A DNA stretch of 25,846 nucleotides from contig DXHG01000206.1 of assembly GCA_019113455.1 (NCBI GenBank), positions 1 to 25,846 on the forward strand, in the 5' to 3' direction. A model generated the notes under the pieces. That model ran no database searches, was not told the DNA's origin, and worked only from the letters and a program-made list of their open reading frames with translations. A program made the position numbers and the translations under genes. Every line of letters begins with the position of its first letter. The first letter of the stretch is position 1. Below are positions 1 through 8,770 of the stretch, piece by piece. This DNA comes from Candidatus Treponema faecavium. Its GTDB lineage: Bacteria; Spirochaetota; Spirochaetia; Treponematales; Treponemataceae.

Positions 1-2957
1 CCGATGTCGTATGCCCAGCCGTCGCCGCCGATAATCCAGACGGAACGCTTAATAAAGTGATCGGTAAGCGAATCAAGCTCTTTTGCAATCGGATCGCTGC
101 TCTTTGCAAGCTCCGCTTTGAGCGCAGCAACATTCTCGCGCTGCTCGGCGATTGCCGCGTCGTCAGCCTGCTCGTTTGCGAGAATCTTGTCGATAACAGA
201 AGCGGCAATGCCTTTTTCTTTTGCCGCGGCGGCGACTTCGCGCGCATACTGGGCAAGCTTGTCGCTTGTCATGCGCATACCGTAGCCAAACTCGGCTGCG
301 TCTTCAAACAGCGAGTTTGACCACGCGGGACCGCGTCCGCTTGCGTCTTTTGCGTACGGCGTGGAAGGCAAGTTGCCGCCATAGATAGAAGAACAGCCGG
401 TCGCATTCGCGATAATTGCGCGGTCGCCGAACAGCTGGCTCAGCAGCTTGATATAGGGCGTCTCGCCGCAGCCGGCGCACGCGCCTGAGAACTCAAACAG
501 CGGGCGTTTCTGCGCAAGGCCTTTCGGCGTTGACAGGTTAAGCGTTTTGGGATCTGCATCGGGCAGCGTCATAAAGTAGTCCCAGTTAGCTGAACCGGCG
601 CTGCGCACCTCGTCGGTAAATGCGACCATATTGATTGCGTGCTTTGTCTCGTCAGCCTTGTCTTTAACCGGACATACAGAAACGCACAGACCGCAGCCGG
701 TGCAGTCTTCAACAGACACCTGCAACGTCGCCTTTCTGCCGGCAACAGCTTTCGGCTTGATCTCGGCCGTCTTGAATCCCTGCGGCGCGGCAGAAACCGC
801 TGCGTCATCGAGCTCCTTGATACGCATTACCGCGTGCGGACACACCACCGTGCACTGGCCGCACTGAATACAGAGCGCGGGATTCCATTCGGGGACTTTC
901 TCCGCAACGGCGCGCTTTTCATACTGCGTTGTCGCTGTCGGGAACGTGCCGTCAGCGGGCAGTTTGCTCACCGGCAGCTTGTCGCCGCGCTGTGCGGCCA
1001 TCGCGCCAAGCACGTCGCGTACAAACGGATCGTCGGACTTCATTGCAAACTTCATGTGCAGATCGCCTTCCGTATGGTCGGGATATTTCACCTCATGCAC
1101 AGCGGCAAGCGCAAGATCAATCGTATTGATGTTTTTCTGCACTACATCGGCGCCTTTCTTGCCGTATGATTTTTCGATGAACTTCTTCATATACTCAACG
1201 GCGGTCGCCTCGGGCAGAACGCCTGAAATCTTGAAGTAGGCGGCCTGCATGACCACATTGATGCGCGTTCCCATGCCTGCTTTGCCGGCAATATCGAACG
1301 CGTTGATCACAAAGAACTTAAGCTTTTTGTCGATAATCTTCTGCTGCTGCTCAACCGGAATATGCTTCCATACTTCCTCAGGGCCGTAGTGGCTGTTCAA
1401 AAGGAACGTTGCGCCGTTCTTTGCCGCGTCGAGCATGTCGTACAGCTCCATATACGTAAACTTGTGGCACGCGACAAAGTCCGCGCTCGTGATCAGATAC
1501 GGGCGGCGGATAGCCTTGGGACCGAAGCGCAGATGCGAAACGGTAAAACCGCCAGACTTCTTTGAGTCGTATGAGAAATACGCCTGTGCGTTCAGTTCAG
1601 GGCGGGCATCTCCAATGATTTTGATTGAGTTCTTGTTCGCGCCGACAGTACCGTCAGATCCCAGACCATAGAACATCGCCTCGTTCATGCCTTCTTCATC
1701 GATAACGTACGACGGGTCGTAGTCAAGGCTCGTGCCGAGCACATCGTCGGTAATGCCGACAATGAAGTGCGCAATGTTTTTGCCGCCCAGGTTGTCAAAA
1801 ACCGCCTTTACCATTGCGGGCGTAAACTCTTTTGAACCGAGACCGTAGCGTCCGCCGATAACGGTCGGATAGCTGCTGAACGGGCACTTGCCGGCGGCCT
1901 GCATCTCGCCGATTGCGGTGCGTACGTCTTCGTACAGCGGCTCGCCGAGCGCGCCGGGCTCTTTCGTGCGGTCAAGCACCGCGATAGCCTTTACTGTTGC
2001 AGGCAGCGCTTTTACAAACGCCTCCGCGTTGAACGGGCGGTACAGGCGCACTTTAAGCACGCCGAGCTTTTCGCCTTTCCTGTTCAGATCTTCAACCGTT
2101 TCTTCGCAGGTCTCAGCGCCGCTTCCCATGATAATGATGACTTTTTCGGCATCGGGCGCGCCGAAGTAATCGAACAGATGATACTGCCGTCCAGTCAGCT
2201 TGGCGTATTTATCCATCTCTGCCTGAACGATGCCCGGAACCGCCTCGTAGTATTTGTTCACGCCTTCGCGGCTCTGGAAATAGACGTCAGGGTTCTGCGC
2301 CGTACCGCGGATTACGGGATGTTCGGGCGAAAGACCGCGCGCACGGTGTTCGCGCACCAGGTTGTCATCGACCATCTCGTGCATGATTTCATACGGCACT
2401 TCTTCGATTTTCTGAATCTCATGCGACGTGCGGAAACCGTCAAAGAAATGAAGGAACGGCACGCGCGCGCGCAGCGTCGACGCATGAGCGATAACCGCGA
2501 GATCCATAACTTCCTGCACGCTGTTTGAAGAAAGCATTGCCCAGCCCGTCTGGCGGCACGCCATCACGTCCTGATGGTCGCCGAAAATAGACAACGAGCT
2601 CGTGGCAAGCGCGCGCGCGGCAACATGGAATACCGTACTCGTCAGCTCGCCTGCGATTTTGTACATGTTGGGAATCATCAAAAGCAGACCCTGAGAAGCG
2701 GTAAACGTTGTGCTCAGCGCGCCGGTAGTCAATGCGCCGTGCACCGCACCCGCGGCGCCTGCTTCGGACTGCATCTCTACAACATCGGGAACCGTTCCCC
2801 AGATGTTCTTCTTGCCTTTTGCTGAATACTCATCAGCAACCTCTCCCATAGGGCTTGAGGGAGTAATCGGGTAAATGGAGATTACCTCACTCAGCGCATG
2901 GGCGACATGACCTGCGGCGGTATTACCGTCGATCATTACCATTTTCTTCTCAGACAT
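1..2957 (-). CDS. nifJ: Pyruvate:ferredoxin (flavodoxin) oxidoreductase, 3' end cut by the window
   Basis: Oxidatively decarboxylates pyruvate to acetyl-CoA and passes electrons to ferredoxin or flavodoxin; cytosolic. The visible 985 codons begin MSEKKMVMIDGNTAAGHVA and carry the N-terminal pyrimidine-binding domain (YPITPSSPMGE near residue 30). Two [4Fe-4S] motifs follow, CIQCGQCTVVCP near residue 697 and CTGCGLCVSVCP near residue 752. The thiamine-diphosphate domain starts CAGCGETPY near residue 825 and reaches GGDGWAYDI at the window edge. Family members are about 1,170-1,190 residues, so roughly 190 C-terminal residues lie outside the window. The start at 2957 follows an AGGA-type ribosome site in the RNA sense. 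No frame break is seen. The gene is divergent from the omptin-like gene. Identity is firm from the motif order. Confidence 0.97.
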   Translation of the reverse strand, partial: MSEKKMVMIDGNTAAGHVAHALSEVISIYPITPSSPMGEVADEYSAKGKKNIWGTVPDVVEMQSEAGAAGAVHGALTTGALSTTFTASQGLLLMIPNMYKIAGELTSTVFHVAARALATSSLSIFGDHQDVMACRQTGWAMLSSNSVQEVMDLAVIAHASTLRARVPFLHFFDGFRTSHEIQKIEEVPYEIMHEMVDDNLVREHRARGLSPEHPVIRGTAQNPDVYFQSREGVNKYYEAVPGIVQAEMDKYAKLTGRQYHLFDYFGAPDAEKVIIIMGSGAETCEETVEDLNRKGEKLGVLKVRLYRPFNAEAFVKALPATVKAIAVLDRTKEPGALGEPLYEDVRTAIGEMQAAGKCPFSSYPTVIGGRYGLGSKEFTPAMVKAVFDNLGGKNIAHFIVGITDDVLGTSLDYDPSYVIDEEGMNEAMFYGLGSDGTVGANKNSIKIIGDARPELNAQAYFSYDSKKSGGFTVSHLRFGPKAIRRPYLITSADFVACHKFTYMELYDMLDAAKNGATFLLNSHYGPEEVWKHIPVEQQQKIIDKKLKFFVINAFDIAGKAGMGTRINVVMQAAYFKISGVLPEATAVEYMKKFIEKSYGKKGADVVQKNINTIDLALAAVHEVKYPDHTEGDLHMKFAMKSDDPFVRDVLGAMAAQRGDKLPVSKLPADGTFPTATTQYEKRAVAEKVPEWNPALCIQCGQCTVVCPHAVMRIKELDDAAVSAAPQGFKTAEIKPKAVAGRKATLQVSVEDCTGCGLCVSVCPVKDKADETKHAINMVAFTDEVRSAGSANWDYFMTLPDADPKTLNLSTPKGLAQKRPLFEFSGACAGCGETPYIKLLSQLFGDRAIIANATGCSSIYGGNLPSTPYAKDASGRGPAWSNSLFEDAAEFGYGMRMTSDKLAQYAREVAAAAKEKGIAASVIDKILANEQADDAAIAEQRENVAALKAELAKSSDPIAKELDSLTDHFIKRSVWIIGGDGWAYDI

Positions 2958-3264
2958 AGCACCGTCCTTCTATAAGATGTAGTGTATAATAAGAGTAAAT
3001 ATAAATTATGCATATCCTGCGTGTGTACAGGATACATCCATACGCGGTTTTTTTCAAGTTCAAATCTGCACGTTATGCGAGGTATCTATATGCACGCTGT
3101 ACGTGCGGCGCGGGATTTGCAGTTCGCTGCCGGGTGTTTTTCTTCGCAGGTCTCTGCGGGGAGTTTTCTGCGCGGTGCACGCGTACCAAACTCCCCGCGA
3201 ACAAAACCAATCCCGTGCGCGTCTTTTTTGCTGCGACGTTTTGCAGTATACTGAATCGCACAGC
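2958..3264. other. Divergent intergenic region with a partial copy of the dispersed repeat
   Basis: About 300 bases between nifJ and the omptin-like gene. The nifJ side is AT-rich, with TATTAT-like -10 candidates around 2985-2995 on the minus strand. From about 3100 to 3245 the sequence becomes GC-rich and matches, with divergence, the dispersed repeat seen near 8.3, 9.7 and 11.9 kb. Shared words include TTCGCAGGTCTCTGCGGGGA and GCGGTGCACGCG. An open frame runs from 3103 through this repeat into the omptin-like gene, but it is not needed for the protein. Confidence 0.6.
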
Positions 3265-4227
3265 ATGGATTTGGGAAAACTAAGATACCTCGCAGCCTCA
3301 TTCCTTGGTCTGACAGCGGCAGCCGCGGCAGCAGCAGACAGCGCGGTGCTTGTGCCGCCAGAGCCGTTTTCATATACCGTTTCTGTGTCAGCCGGCGTAC
3401 AGGCGGGCACCGTGAGCGAGTACGTATACTACCCTGACGGCACGGTGATGAGCCGGCTTGACTGGCAGGAAAAGCCGTCATACTATGCAGAACTCGCCGG
3501 TTCCGTTTGCGTGTACGGCGTATACGCAGGCGTTTCCGCATCGGCATCACTTCCCGTGTATTGCGGTATTATGGAAGATTATGACTGGCTGTACACGAAA
3601 GACCTTACGGCGCCCACGAACTATTCCCGCCACGACATGAGAGTAAACAGGCGCTTTGACTTCACGGGGCTTTTAGGATACCGGTTTGATTTCGGCGATA
3701 TAACGATAACGCCGCTTGCCGGGCTGCGCTGCATCAGCCAGAAGTGGACGGCAAGCGGCGGGTATTTCCAGTACGGCGCAAACGGTCTGCCGCTTACCGG
3801 CGGCGAAGCAAAAACGCCCGTTTCAGGCGACTGCATCTCGTACGAACAGCTTGTGCTGCTCCCTGCCGCGGGCTTTCAGATCGAATGCGTTCCCTCCCGT
3901 TCCGTTGTACTCGGGCTGTTTATGTACCTGTATCCTTACGTGTACGCGGACGCGCTTGACCTGCATCTTATGCGGGACACGCAGTTCTACGACGAAATGC
4001 GCGGCGGAAACGGGTTTGCAGCAGGCATCTCTGCCGGTTACCGGTTTGCCAAAAACAGGGCGCATGTGTCTGACATATCGCTTACGCTGCGCTACGATTA
4101 CTATAAAACAGGCGGCGGCGAGTCTTTTTCAAGCAGCATCGGCCAGCCGCTTGCCGCCTCGGCAGGAATATATCCGGGTACGGAAAGCTCATGCCTGTCA
4201 GTATCTGCGGTACTCCGCTTCAGATAG
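3265..4227 (+). CDS. Omptin-family outer-membrane aspartyl protease
   Basis: Predicted 320-residue precursor, close to the 317 of E. coli OmpT. Residues 1-25 form a signal peptide (basic start, then an Ala-rich core ending AAAAAADSA). The mature part alternates short aromatic and hydrophobic stretches, as in a ten-strand beta-barrel, and ends in VLRFR. Two omptin catalytic signatures are visible. GIMEDYDW contains D105-x-D107, equivalent to OmpT D83/D85, and is followed by NYSRHD as in OmpT DESRHP. LDLH contains D232-x-H234, equivalent to D210/H212. After that comes GGNGFAAGISAGYRF, matching the OmpT barrel strand before its C-terminus. Omptins cleave surface-exposed substrates, often between basic residues; the substrate here is unknown. 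The start at 3265 has no clear ribosome site and lies 12 bases after a TATACT box, so the message may be nearly leaderless. The family call rests on motif spacing seen by eye. Confidence 0.78.
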   Translation: MDLGKLRYLAASFLGLTAAAAAAADSAVLVPPEPFSYTVSVSAGVQAGTVSEYVYYPDGTVMSRLDWQEKPSYYAELAGSVCVYGVYAGVSASASLPVYCGIMEDYDWLYTKDLTAPTNYSRHDMRVNRRFDFTGLLGYRFDFGDITITPLAGLRCISQKWTASGGYFQYGANGLPLTGGEAKTPVSGDCISYEQLVLLPAAGFQIECVPSRSVVLGLFMYLYPYVYADALDLHLMRDTQFYDEMRGGNGFAAGISAGYRFAKNRAHVSDISLTLRYDYYKTGGGESFSSSIGQPLAASAGIYPGTESSCLSVSAVLRFR

Positions 4228-4310
4228 TGCGCGGCGCGTAAAAACACTTGTACACTGCCGTGTTTCCCAGTACACTGCACTAAAATCCACAGTAAACAGG
4301 AGAGAACAAC

Positions 4311-4646
4311 ATGAGTAAGAACACAAGACGCACAGCAGGCCGCGCCGTCCGCGGTGCAGTATCGGCCGCAGCAGCGGCAGCAGTGCTGTTCGCCGCCGCA
4401 GGCTGCGCCAAAGACAGCTACGAGCAGATAATCACGGAATACAAAGAAGCTGCGGCGCAGTACGCCGAGCTCGCGCCCGAGGCGCTCGGCGGCGATGAAG
4501 ACGCAAAAAAAGAAATGGAAAAGATTTCTGCACGCATGGAAAAACTAAACGAGCGCCTGGAAAAACTTACCGAAACAGCCACAGAGGAACAGCGCAAGGA
4601 GCTCATCGAAGCGATAGACAGCGCGTTCGGCTCGCTGCTGCAATAG
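4311..4646 (+). CDS. Small coiled-coil lipoprotein
   Basis: A 111-residue protein starting MSKNTRRTAGRAVRGAVS. It has a basic n-region, an Ala-rich membrane core and a lipobox ending FAAAGC, so signal peptidase II cleavage and lipidation at Cys32 are expected. The mature part (about 80 residues) is highly charged and heptad-like (EKISARMEKLNERLEKLTE), predicting a helical coiled coil. The ribosome site GGAGAG sits 7-10 bases before the ATG. It lies 83 bases after the omptin-like gene on the same strand and may be co-transcribed. Its 3' end is convergent with proC, 10 bases apart. The lipoprotein call is solid; the role is not recognisable. Confidence 0.75.
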   Translation: MSKNTRRTAGRAVRGAVSAAAAAAVLFAAAGCAKDSYEQIITEYKEAAAQYAELAPEALGGDEDAKKEMEKISARMEKLNERLEKLTETATEEQRKELIEAIDSAFGSLLQ

Positions 4647-4656
4647 CGGCATCAGC

Positions 4657-5478
4657 TTATCGCTTTTTGGCGAGCAGCAGCGTTTTATCATACGCCGCCT
4701 GCACCGCGTTCAGCACGGCGGCGCGAAAGCCGCCTTCTTCCAGTTTTTTTACCGCCTCAATCGTCGTGCCGCCCGGGGAACACACGCTGTCCTTAAGCGC
4801 TGCGGGGTGCGTTCCCGTGCGCAGCACGAGTTCAGCCGCGCCTTTGAGCGTCTGCGCCGCGTACGTATACGCCTGACGGCGCGGCATACCTAAGAGCACC
4901 GCAGCGTCGGCAAGTGATTCGATAAATAAAAAACAGTACGCGGGGCCGCATCCGCTCACCGCGCCGGCGCAGTCAATGAGCAATTCAGGAATTATTTCTA
5001 CTTTTCCCGCCGGAGCAAGCAGCGCCGCTATCTCTGTGCAGACTTCAGGCGGCGTCGTTTCGTCTCCGGAGAGCGCAATCATGCCTTCTCCCACGGACAC
5101 CGGCGTATTTGGCATAATGCGCACGCACCGCACCGATTCATGTGCGCACAGCTCCCTGACAGCGCAAAGCGGCACGCCCGCTGCCATCGAAACGAGCGTC
5201 TTGCCGCGCAGCTCATGTCGTATTTCCTTAAGCACCGCAGGCACCGCGGCGGGCTTGACGGCGATAAACACGACGTCGGCGGCGGCGGCGGCCTCGGCAT
5301 TTGACGCGGCGAACGAGCAGCCTGTTTTTTTTGCGAAATCGCGTGCACGGCCTGATTCACCGCCGCTCACGGTTATGCACGAGGGTGCAACCATCTGCAT
5401 TACCGCCTGCATAATGGCCGAGCCCATCGTGCCGCAGCCAATACAGGCAATACGGATATCGGTTCTCAACGTGTTCAT
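4657..5478 (-). CDS. proC: Pyrroline-5-carboxylate reductase
   Basis: Last step of proline synthesis: NAD(P)H reduction of 1-pyrroline-5-carboxylate to L-proline; cytosolic. At 273 residues it has the normal family length. The N-terminal Rossmann fold shows IGCGTMGSAI at residues 13-22. MPNTPVSVGEG follows in the middle. The C-terminal helical domain carries the family signature (AALKDSVCSPGGTTIEAVKK). The start lies 23 bases after the proB stop with only a weak purine-rich site (AGAGAG), so translation may depend on upstream coupling. It is the last gene of the proA-proB-proC operon. The motif match leaves little doubt. Confidence 0.96.
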   Translation of the reverse strand: MNTLRTDIRIACIGCGTMGSAIMQAVMQMVAPSCITVSGGESGRARDFAKKTGCSFAASNAEAAAAADVVFIAVKPAAVPAVLKEIRHELRGKTLVSMAAGVPLCAVRELCAHESVRCVRIMPNTPVSVGEGMIALSGDETTPPEVCTEIAALLAPAGKVEIIPELLIDCAGAVSGCGPAYCFLFIESLADAAVLLGMPRRQAYTYAAQTLKGAAELVLRTGTHPAALKDSVCSPGGTTIEAVKKLEEGGFRAAVLNAVQAAYDKTLLLAKKR

Positions 5479-5501
5479 ATACTGCTCTCTGTGTTCCGTA
5501 T

Positions 5502-6305
5502 TTATTCCCAGTTTGCCATAAACAGCGTTCCTTTTGCCGTTCCGCTGGCAAGCTGTTCAAGGATGTGTTCCGTGCTGCCGTTTGCCAGAATCATCGGAAT
5601 GCCGTATTCCGTTGTCTTTTCGGCTGCCTGCAGCTTTGTGCTCATGCCGCCGGTGCCGAAGCTGTTCGCGCCGCCGACATGGATGCTGGAACGCAGCTGC
5701 GCTATATCGTCAACCGCTTCTACAAGGCGCGCGTCGGGATTGCTTTTGGGGTTATCCGTGTACACGCCGTCAATATCGCTGAACAGGATCAGCAGATCCG
5801 CGTTCCACAGGATAGCGGCGAGCGCGCTCAGGTTATCGTTATCGCCGATGCTGATTTCGTCAAACGACACGGAATCGTTTTCGTTTATTACCGGCACAAC
5901 GCCTTCGTCAACAAGCGTAAACAAGGTGTTGCGCATATTGAGCGTGCGGTGCGGATCGGCAAAGTCTTCTTTTGTCAAAAGCAGCTGGCCGATATGGTAG
6001 CCGAACTCTCCGAATGCGCGCCGCCACTTGTCCATGAGCTCCACCTGACCGATAGCGCACAGCGCCTGCCGGTAGTGAATGTCCTTTTTGCGCACCCAGC
6101 GGTCTATCGTTGAAACGCCCGCCACCTGCGCGCCGGAAGACACAAGCACAATCTGCTTGTTCTGCGCAATAAGCGCATCGCACTGGCGCGCCAGATCCTG
6201 CATAAACGGATAGTTTATCGTGCCATCAGCTTTTGCCAGCGTGTTTGACCCGATCTTTATCACAATCTTGCGCGCCTGCGCTATTGTCTCCTGAATAGAC
6301 ATCAT
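5502..6305 (-). CDS. proB: Glutamate 5-kinase, short form without PUA domain
   Basis: Phosphorylates L-glutamate to glutamyl-5-phosphate, the first step of proline synthesis and usually the proline-inhibited one. The 267 residues form a single amino-acid-kinase domain: KIGSNTL near residue 17, SSGAQVAG, VPVINENDSVSF, IGDNDNLSA, FSDIDGVYTDNP and TGGMSTKLQAA. E. coli ProB is 367 residues with a C-terminal PUA domain, which is absent here. Two adjacent ATG codons exist: 6305 overlaps the proA stop as ATGA, and 6302 is three bases on. Both imply translational coupling with proA. Loss of PUA is known in several bacterial ProB proteins, so it is not read as truncation. Confidence 0.95.
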   Translation of the reverse strand: MMSIQETIAQARKIVIKIGSNTLAKADGTINYPFMQDLARQCDALIAQNKQIVLVSSGAQVAGVSTIDRWVRKKDIHYRQALCAIGQVELMDKWRRAFGEFGYHIGQLLLTKEDFADPHRTLNMRNTLFTLVDEGVVPVINENDSVSFDEISIGDNDNLSALAAILWNADLLILFSDIDGVYTDNPKSNPDARLVEAVDDIAQLRSSIHVGGANSFGTGGMSTKLQAAEKTTEYGIPMILANGSTEHILEQLASGTAKGTLFMANWE

Positions 6306-7576
6306 CTGATTTGACCTTCTCCGTCAATCAGGTACTTTGTCGTCGTGAGCGCCGAAAGCCCCATGGGGCCGCGCACGTGCAGCTTCTGCGTGCTGATGCC
6401 GAGCTCTGCGCCGAAGCCGAACTCTCCGCCGTCGGTAAACCGCGTAGATGCGTTCACATATACGCACGCCGCGTCAATCATCTGCTGAAAATACCGCGCG
6501 TGCGCAAGGCTCTGCGTACAGATGCTCTCCGAGTGCTGGGTGTTATGCGCATTGATATAGGAGACGGCTTCTTCAAGCGAAGACACCGTTTTAACCGCAA
6601 GAATATCGTCAAGAAACTCACAGCCAAAGTCCGCCTCTGCGGCGTGCGTTACGCAGCCGCTTCTGCCGGCGTGTTCCGCAGCGGCAGCCAGAACGGCGTA
6701 CGACGCGTCATCGCAGCGGAACTCCGCGCGCCCCGCGAACACCGCTTCAAGGCGCGGCAGAAATGCGGCTGCAATATCGGCGTGCACGACAAGCGTCTCA
6801 ATCGCGTTGCACACGCCCGGGCGCTGCAGCTTGGCGTTTTCCGCAATGCGCGCCGCCTGCTCAATATCGGCGTCTGAATCGACAAACAGGTGGCACACGC
6901 CGCTGCCCGTCTCGATAACGGGTATTTTCGCCGTTGACACAACGTGCCGTATCAGCGCGGCGCCGCCGCGCGGCAGCGCCGCGTCAATAAGTCCCTCCGC
7001 CGCAAGTATCTGTGCCACCTCATCGCGGCTGCCGCTGTCGGCAAGATACACCGCCTCCGGCACGCCGTCAGCGCCGGCGTCTTTGAGCCCGCGCACAATA
7101 GCCTGCGCAATCGCCTTGTTCGAGTTAAGCGCGGAAGAACTGCCCCGCAGCAGAATCGCGTTGCCGCTTTTATACGCAAGCGCAAATGCGTCAGCGGTTA
7201 CATTGGGCCGAGACTCATAAATAATCGCTGCCACGCCGAGCGGCACACGCACCTGCCGTATCCTGAGTCCATTCGGCGTGTTCCATCCGGCGACGCACTG
7301 CCCGACAGGATCAGTCTGCGCGATAACAACGCGGATGCTGTCAATGATTCCGTCAATGCGCGCGTCAGTGAGCCTCAGCCGGTCGACAAGCCCGCGCTTC
7401 ATTCCCTGCGCTTCGGCCTTTGCGGCATCGACCTCATTCGCCGCAAGAATCCCGCGCCGCGCACCGTCAAGCGCGCCGATAACGCACGAAAGCGCGGCAT
7501 TCTTCTGCTGCGCGGTATGGACGGCAAGCCGCCGCGCGCCGCCGCGCAGCACGGTGCAAATACCGGTTATATCCAT
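6302..7576 (-). CDS. proA: Glutamate-5-semialdehyde dehydrogenase (gamma-glutamyl phosphate reductase)
   Basis: NADPH-dependent reduction of glutamyl-5-phosphate to glutamate semialdehyde, which cyclises to the ProC substrate. It is 424 residues (E. coli 417). Recognisable blocks are VPLGVAAIIYESRPNVTADA in the coenzyme domain, the catalytic-cysteine segment QRPGVCNAIETLVVH, and the C-terminal block TDGGEFGFGAELGIST followed by RGPMGLSALTTTKY. The start at 7576 follows a weak CAGGA site. It heads the proABC cluster and lies 66 bases after the hypothetical gene at 7643-8209, which probably shares the transcript. All three proline-synthesis enzymes are present and look intact, so the cell should make proline from glutamate. 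Confidence 0.97.
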   Translation of the reverse strand: MDITGICTVLRGGARRLAVHTAQQKNAALSCVIGALDGARRGILAANEVDAAKAEAQGMKRGLVDRLRLTDARIDGIIDSIRVVIAQTDPVGQCVAGWNTPNGLRIRQVRVPLGVAAIIYESRPNVTADAFALAYKSGNAILLRGSSSALNSNKAIAQAIVRGLKDAGADGVPEAVYLADSGSRDEVAQILAAEGLIDAALPRGGAALIRHVVSTAKIPVIETGSGVCHLFVDSDADIEQAARIAENAKLQRPGVCNAIETLVVHADIAAAFLPRLEAVFAGRAEFRCDDASYAVLAAAAEHAGRSGCVTHAAEADFGCEFLDDILAVKTVSSLEEAVSYINAHNTQHSESICTQSLAHARYFQQMIDAACVYVNASTRFTDGGEFGFGAELGISTQKLHVRGPMGLSALTTTKYLIDGEGQIR

Positions 7577-7642
7577 AAATATCCTGCCTGTTCAAAGAAT
7601 ACTGCGCGCAGCGCCCGCCGTGCGCGCACGCTTGAAAAAACG

Positions 7643-8209
7643 TCAGTAATTGGCGATAAACAGCATAAAAAGAAGCGACACAACGCGGAACACGCCGTCT
7701 TCCCACACGGGCTGTTCCGGCATGGAATACAAAAACCACCAGAACACGCCGAACTGCGGATCTATGCGCAGCGCATACTCAAGGAATTCCGGCTCACGGG
7801 CGTCTCCGCCGAACATGAGGAAAACAGCGTCGTAGAGAATCGTCAGAAGCTCGTCATATGAATTGACATAATCGCCGTGCTGCAGCTGCTCGTACACCTT
7901 GGACAAGCGGTACTGCACAAGGCTTTTGCGCGCCTCGTCGGTTTTTTCAACCCATGTCTTTTCGATAAGCAGATTCAGGTTATTATGAAAACTGGTGATA
8001 AAATGCTGTTCAACGGCGGCATCGGCGCAGCGGTGATCCGCAATCAGCTGGTACAGCTGCATATCGCCGAAATCGCGCGCAATACACCGCCCTGCTTCAA
8101 GCGCCTGCTCATACGTACAGCCGGCAGCCAGACAGGCTGCCGCGTCCAGCGTATCCGGTTCTATAAACTGTTTGAGCAATTCAAGTTTTTCCGGTGCTAT
8201 CGATTCCAT
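7643..8209 (-). CDS. Hypothetical protein, first gene before proABC
   Basis: A 188-residue protein (MESIAPEKLELLKQFIEPD...) that I do not recognise. It is mostly helical and acidic, with repeated leucines and aromatic residues. The C-terminus is hydrophobic (VFRVVSLLFMLFIANY), possibly a tail anchor or a buried helix. There is no signal peptide. The start at 8209 is preceded by a good promoter-like pair but no ribosome site. The predicted transcript start falls only a few bases before the ATG, suggesting a leaderless message. It lies 66 bases before proA on the same strand, so it is probably co-transcribed; no functional link to proline is evident from the sequence. Confidence 0.7.
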   Translation of the reverse strand: MESIAPEKLELLKQFIEPDTLDAAACLAAGCTYEQALEAGRCIARDFGDMQLYQLIADHRCADAAVEQHFITSFHNNLNLLIEKTWVEKTDEARKSLVQYRLSKVYEQLQHGDYVNSYDELLTILYDAVFLMFGGDAREPEFLEYALRIDPQFGVFWWFLYSMPEQPVWEDGVFRVVSLLFMLFIANY

Positions 8210-8217
8210 ATCTATCT

Positions 8218-8250
8218 ATTATATATAGACGTTTCACGCTTTTTTTTCAA
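8218..8250 (-). promoter_or_regulatory. Promoter of the hypothetical-proABC operon, apparently leaderless
   Basis: On the minus strand: -35 TTGAAA (8250-8245), a 17-base spacer and -10 TATATA (8227-8222), with an overlapping TATAAT at 8223-8218. The ATG at 8209 is 8-12 bases after the -10, leaving almost no leader and no Shine-Dalgarno sequence. Confidence 0.55.
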
Positions 8251-8680
8251 GTGGGAGCGGGCTCTCCCGCCTGCGGGCCCCTGCAGGGTGCTGCTGCGTG
8301 TGCACGCGCGGTTTATTTTCTTTGCAGGTTCACTGCGGAGTGTTTTGCGTTTGCACGCGGCTGTTTTTCTTTGTTATTCTCTGTAATTCGCTTTTTGGGG
8401 CGGGAGAGGCACCTACGCGCAAGCTGTTGCTTGCGCTCACAGTTTTGCTTTCGCAAAACTGTCTACTTCAGAGGCGTTGTTCCGCTCCCTCCCCAACCCT
8501 CTCCTCCGGCACTGTGCCTTGACAGCGTGGTGCAGCCAGTTTTACTGCGAAGCAGTAAGTCTCCGTCCGCACAGCAAGCCTCTGCTCATACATTGCGTGA
8601 CTGTAATAAGGTACACCTTTTCAGGGGAGGAGGGAACCTGCGCACAAGCTGTTTTCTTTAGAAGCATTGTCCTGCCGCAG
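8240..8680 (+). repeat. Dispersed non-coding repeat, longest copy in the window
   Basis: This GC-rich stretch shares blocks with 9610-9830 and 11830-12000 (both inverted) and, more weakly, with 3100-3245. The best block is a 23-base identity at 8363-8385, also found inverted at 9673-9695. A second block, CTCCCTCCCCAA at 8485-8496, recurs inverted at 11853-11864. It contains two perfect stem-loops: GCGCAAGC/GCTTGCGC (8417-8436) and ACAGTTTTGC/GCAAAACTGT (8439-8462). From about 8620 a degenerate second copy of its middle part appears (GGAGGGAACCTGCGCACAAG). The frames crossing it differ between copies and show no conserved protein, so it is treated as non-coding. Confidence 0.7.
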
Positions 8681-8770
8681 TTTTAGGGCATAGCGCTGAA
8701 ACTTGCATAAGTACAGCCGCACGGTTGGGACTTGCAGCCTAAACGCGCGGAATGTGCAGTCTGTCTGAAA

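Noticed and set aside
3103..3264. N-terminal extension of the omptin-like gene in the same frame
   Set aside because: It reads through the dispersed repeat. A clear signal peptide begins at 3265, and the length from there fits the family.
6944..7861. 305-codon plus-strand frame across proA and the upstream gene
   Set aside because: Shadow of proA; composition is arginine-rich as in antisense GC-rich frames.
8194..8686. Several plus-strand frames of 69-169 codons in the repeat
   Set aside because: Frames are not conserved between repeat copies and the sequence is dominated by hairpins.
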